From Pseudomonadota bacterium (GTDB taxonomy: Bacteria > Pseudomonadota > Alphaproteobacteria > Ferrovibrionales > Ferrovibrionaceae), in NCBI GenBank assembly GCA_021793055.1, contig JAJYTL010000122.1:1-8546 (forward strand): 8,546 bases of DNA, written 5' to 3'. Under the pieces are notes generated by a model, which did not search any database, was not told the DNA's origin, and saw only the letters and a program-made list of their open reading frames with translations. The first letter of the stretch is position 1; each line of letters starts with the position of its first letter. Of this stretch, positions 6,105 through 8,546 are shown in pieces. A program made the translations under genes and the position numbers.

Positions 6105-7405
6105 GCGCCACGCCCGTGTCCGACGCCGTTAAAGAAGCCTCGATGCTCAAGCAGAAGGAGATGATCGCGGCGAACTACGAGCAGCTCGCGACCGCCCGGG
6201 AAACCGGACGGAAGGTCGCCTCCACCTTCGTCCCCGGCAACCTCAACGAATTGATCATGTGCTTCGACATGGTCAACAACCTGCCGGAGATCAACGCCAT
6301 CCAGAACGGCATGCGCAAGAAGAGCGGCGGCTACATCATGGAGGCGGAAAAGCGGGGCCACTCCGAGGATGTCTGCACCTACGTCAAGGCCGACCTCGGC
6401 AGCTTGGCGAAGGGCAGCCTCGGGCCCGACGGCCGGCCTCTGCCCGAACCCGATCTCCTGCTCTTGTCCTATACCGGCTGCTTCACTTTCATGAAATGGT
6501 TCGAACTCCTGCGGCAACAGTACAAGTGCGAGACGGCGATGCTCCACGTCCCTTACGAGGGCGAGGGCCACTCCTCGAAGAACATGCGCGACTACGTCGT
6601 CAAGCAGCTCAAGGAGGAGATTATTCCCAAGCTTGAGCGCGCCAGCGGCGTCAAATTTGACATCGACAGGCTGCGGGAGAACCTGAGGGAATCGGCGAAG
6701 GCGGAAGACGATCTCGTCTGGGTTCTCGAATCGGCCAAGCACAAGCCCTCGCCGATCGACGCCTATTTCGGCGGCGTCTACTACATCGGCCCGATCTTCA
6801 CTGCCTTTCGCGGCACTCCCGACGCGACCGAATATTATCGCCTCCTGCGCCAGGAAATCGAGCAGCGCATTGCCGCCAAGCTCGGACCGATTACGCCCGA
6901 TGGTGAAATGCACGAGGAACGCTACCGGCTTGTCGTCGAAGGGCCGCCGAACTGGACCAGTTTCCGGGACTTCTGGAAGATGTTCTACGAGGAGGGCGCG
7001 GTCGTCGTCGCCAGCACCTATACCAAGGTCGGAGGCGTCTACGATCTCGGGTTCCGCCACGATCCGGATCATCCGCTTGAGTCGCTCGCCGACTACTGCC
7101 TCGGCTGTTACACCAATCGCAACCTGCCTTCGCGCATCGATATCCTGGAGAAATACGTCAACGAGTACGAGGCCGACGGGCTCCTGATCAACTCGATCAA
7201 GAGCTGCAACAGCTTCTCCGCGGGCCAGCTCCTGATGTTGCGGGAAATCGAGCGGCGGACCGGCAAGCCCAGCGCGTTTATTGAAACCGATCTCGTCGAC
7301 CCGCGGTACTTCTCGCCCGCCAACGTGAAGAACCGACTCGAGAGCTACCTTCAGATGATCGAGCAGAAGCGGAGCGGTGCCACGGCATCCGCCGCCGTGG
7401 CCTGA
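6101..7405 (+). CDS. bcrB: Benzoyl-CoA reductase subunit B (BcrB / BadE type)
   Basis: 434 residues. Second subunit of the ring-reducing BcrBC half-complex, in the same dehydratase D-component superfamily as BcrC. It sits in the cytoplasmic BcrABCD complex that reduces benzoyl-CoA to cyclohexa-1,5-diene-1-carboxyl-CoA at the expense of ATP and reduced ferredoxin. Candidate cluster cysteines: C92 (DVCTYVKAD), C127 (YTGCFTF), C333 and C336 (DYCLGCYTNR) and C369 (KSCNSFSAGQ). The late segment ETDLVDPRYF (395-404) is typical of the family. The start is ATG 6101, overlapping the bcrC stop as ATGA with GGAG 6 nt upstream; the longer in-frame ATG at 6089 would add only MERP. The stop is 16 nt before bcrA, so the three genes form one transcription unit. 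Confidence 0.94.
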   Translation: MSATPVSDAVKEASMLKQKEMIAANYEQLATARETGRKVASTFVPGNLNELIMCFDMVNNLPEINAIQNGMRKKSGGYIMEAEKRGHSEDVCTYVKADLGSLAKGSLGPDGRPLPEPDLLLLSYTGCFTFMKWFELLRQQYKCETAMLHVPYEGEGHSSKNMRDYVVKQLKEEIIPKLERASGVKFDIDRLRENLRESAKAEDDLVWVLESAKHKPSPIDAYFGGVYYIGPIFTAFRGTPDATEYYRLLRQEIEQRIAAKLGPITPDGEMHEERYRLVVEGPPNWTSFRDFWKMFYEEGAVVVASTYTKVGGVYDLGFRHDPDHPLESLADYCLGCYTNRNLPSRIDILEKYVNEYEADGLLINSIKSCNSFSAGQLLMLREIERRTGKPSAFIETDLVDPRYFSPANVKNRLESYLQMIEQKRSGATASAAVA

Positions 7406-7421
7406 AGAGGAGGACAAGGCA

Positions 7422-8546
7422 ATGCGTTGCTTCATCGGCGTCGACCTCGGCTCGACGACAACCAAGGCGGTGCTCATGGACGAGCACATGGAAGTGCTCG
7501 GGCGCGGCATCACCAATTCCCGCTCCAACTACGACACCGCGACGCGGGTCGCCAAGCACGAAGCGCTGATCGACACGCGTTTCGCGCTGCTTCGGCGTAC
7601 GCTGTCGTCGTCCACCGCGCTCGGCGATAAAGTCGACGATTTCCTTGGCGCACTGGAGCGGAGTTTCCGCCTCGAGCAGTTTCTCGATCAACTCGGGGAT
7701 CTCGAGGAGACCTGCCTCGACATGGCCAAGGGAGATCGCTTCCGCGGTAGCGAAGGCGCCGTCAGCGAGGCCCTCACCGCCATCTTCGCGCAGTTGCGTG
7801 AAGAGGCGCCGCCCCTCTTCGCGCCCACGGCCGCCCGCAAATCCGACTTCTTCCGGGATATCGCTGGCTCGCGCTTCATGGCGGTGGCACAGGAAACCGC
7901 GAAATACCACAGCCTGCCGTACGAGCTCCTCCTCAACGTTTACGACAAGGCCATCATTCAAGTCGAGAATCGCCCGCCGGCCGACGATTTGACGGACAAG
8001 TACCGTCGGGCCGTGGCGCGGGTTGCGGCGAGCGCGCCGGAAACCGCCGCGCTTCTCGGACGCATCGACACGCCGATTCACGATGCGCTCGAAATCCCGC
8101 TTGAGGAGACCTACCTGGTCGGCACCGGCTATGGCCGCGTCACCCTCCCCTTCTCCAAGGAGCACATCCGCTCTGAAATCCTCTGCCACGGGCTCGGCGC
8201 GCATATCATGTATCCGAAGACCCACACGGTCCTCGATATCGGCGGCCAAGACACCAAGGCAATCCAGGTCGACGCTGCGGGGATCGTCGAGAACTTCCAG
8301 ATGAACGACCGCTGCGCTGCCGGTTGCGGCCGCTATCTCGGCTATATCGCCGATGAAATGAACATCGGTCTGCACGAGCTCGGCCCGATGGCCATGAAGG
8401 CGTCGAAAACAGTGCGCATCAACTCCACTTGCACCGTCTTCGCCGGCGCTGAGCTGCGCGCCCGGCTGGCGCCTGGCGAAAGGCGCGAAGACATCATGCC
8501 GGGGCTTCACCGTTCCATGATTCTGCGCGCAATGTCGATGATCTCG
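7422..8546 (+). CDS. bcrA: Benzoyl-CoA reductase ATPase subunit A (BcrA / BadF type), 3' end cut by window
   Basis: The frame is open from ATG 7422 to the right edge (375 codons, no stop). AGGAGG (7408-7413) lies 8 nt before the start. This is a BadF/BadG/BcrA/BcrD-family ATPase of the ASKHA fold. It has DLGSTTTKAV at 8-17 (phosphate-1 loop), LDIGGQDTKAI at 271-281 (phosphate-2 loop), NDRCAAGCGRYL at 295-306 with C298 and C302, and STCTVFAGAEL at 335-345 with C337. C298 and C337 match the two cysteines that hold the [4Fe-4S] cluster shared between the activase subunits. A middle stretch of about 150 residues (60-210) is inserted compared with the shorter HgdC-type activases, as expected for the BcrA rather than the BcrD branch. 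By family knowledge it hydrolyses ATP with BcrD to lower the potential of electrons passed from ferredoxin to BcrBC. About 60 residues and the bcrD gene should lie beyond the edge. Confidence 0.94.
   Translation, partial: MRCFIGVDLGSTTTKAVLMDEHMEVLGRGITNSRSNYDTATRVAKHEALIDTRFALLRRTLSSSTALGDKVDDFLGALERSFRLEQFLDQLGDLEETCLDMAKGDRFRGSEGAVSEALTAIFAQLREEAPPLFAPTAARKSDFFRDIAGSRFMAVAQETAKYHSLPYELLLNVYDKAIIQVENRPPADDLTDKYRRAVARVAASAPETAALLGRIDTPIHDALEIPLEETYLVGTGYGRVTLPFSKEHIRSEILCHGLGAHIMYPKTHTVLDIGGQDTKAIQVDAAGIVENFQMNDRCAAGCGRYLGYIADEMNIGLHELGPMAMKASKTVRINSTCTVFAGAELRARLAPGERREDIMPGLHRSMILRAMSMIS

Noticed and set aside
6002..7528. 508-codon open frame on the minus strand opposite bcrB
   Set aside because: It spans three real genes antisense and resembles no family I know; bcrB explains the region.
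7278..8510. 410-codon open frame on the minus strand opposite bcrA
   Set aside because: bcrA on the plus strand has a strong ribosome binding site and clear ATPase motifs through the whole stretch. The antisense frame has no recognisable domain and is what GC-rich third positions produce.

Overview
The window is GC-rich proteobacterial DNA carrying part of an anaerobic aromatic-degradation locus built on the Thauera-type (class I, ATP-dependent) benzoyl-CoA reductase. The recognisable proteins (Bcr subunits, Had, and a two-subunit 2-oxoacid:ferredoxin oxidoreductase) are the set known from denitrifying or phototrophic Alpha- and Betaproteobacteria such as Thauera and Magnetospirillum. An alphaproteobacterium is my guess; the sequence alone does not settle the taxonomy.

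Layout from left to right: (1) 1-887, plus strand: the 3' part of a fused CysN/CysC sulfate-activation gene, cut by the left edge and probably unrelated to the aromatic locus. (2) 914-3486, minus strand: korA-korB, overlapping by ATGA, convergent with cysNC and separated from it by 26 bp. (3) 3487-3678: a divergent control region. It holds a strikingly symmetric arrangement, TTGACC-N17-TACTGTA-N17-GGTCAA, which can be read as one bidirectional promoter serving kor leftwards and had/bcr rightwards. (4) 3679-8546, plus strand: had, a 176-bp gap, then bcrC-bcrB-bcrA. bcrA runs off the right edge. bcrD, dch, oah and a ferredoxin gene are not in the window and would be expected further right or elsewhere.

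How the genes work together: KorAB oxidises a 2-oxoacid (2-oxoglutarate, by analogy with Thauera) and reduces ferredoxin. Reduced ferredoxin feeds benzoyl-CoA reductase (BcrCBAD), which couples ATP hydrolysis to two-electron reduction of the aromatic ring, giving cyclohexa-1,5-diene-1-carboxyl-CoA. After hydration by a dienoyl-CoA hydratase not in this window, Had oxidises 6-hydroxycyclohex-1-ene-1-carboxyl-CoA to the 6-oxo compound, the substrate of the ring-opening hydrolase. The presence of Had marks the Thauera-style route rather than the Rhodopseudomonas-style cyclohexene route.

Three starts differ from the longest open frame: korA (GTG at 3486), korB (ATG at 1747) and bcrB (ATG at 6101). 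bcrC is also placed at an internal ATG (4935). No mobile element, tRNA, rRNA or CRISPR was seen. The protein families are well known; the least ordinary features are the symmetric divergent promoter and the matching ATGGAG-N6-ATGA gene junctions.
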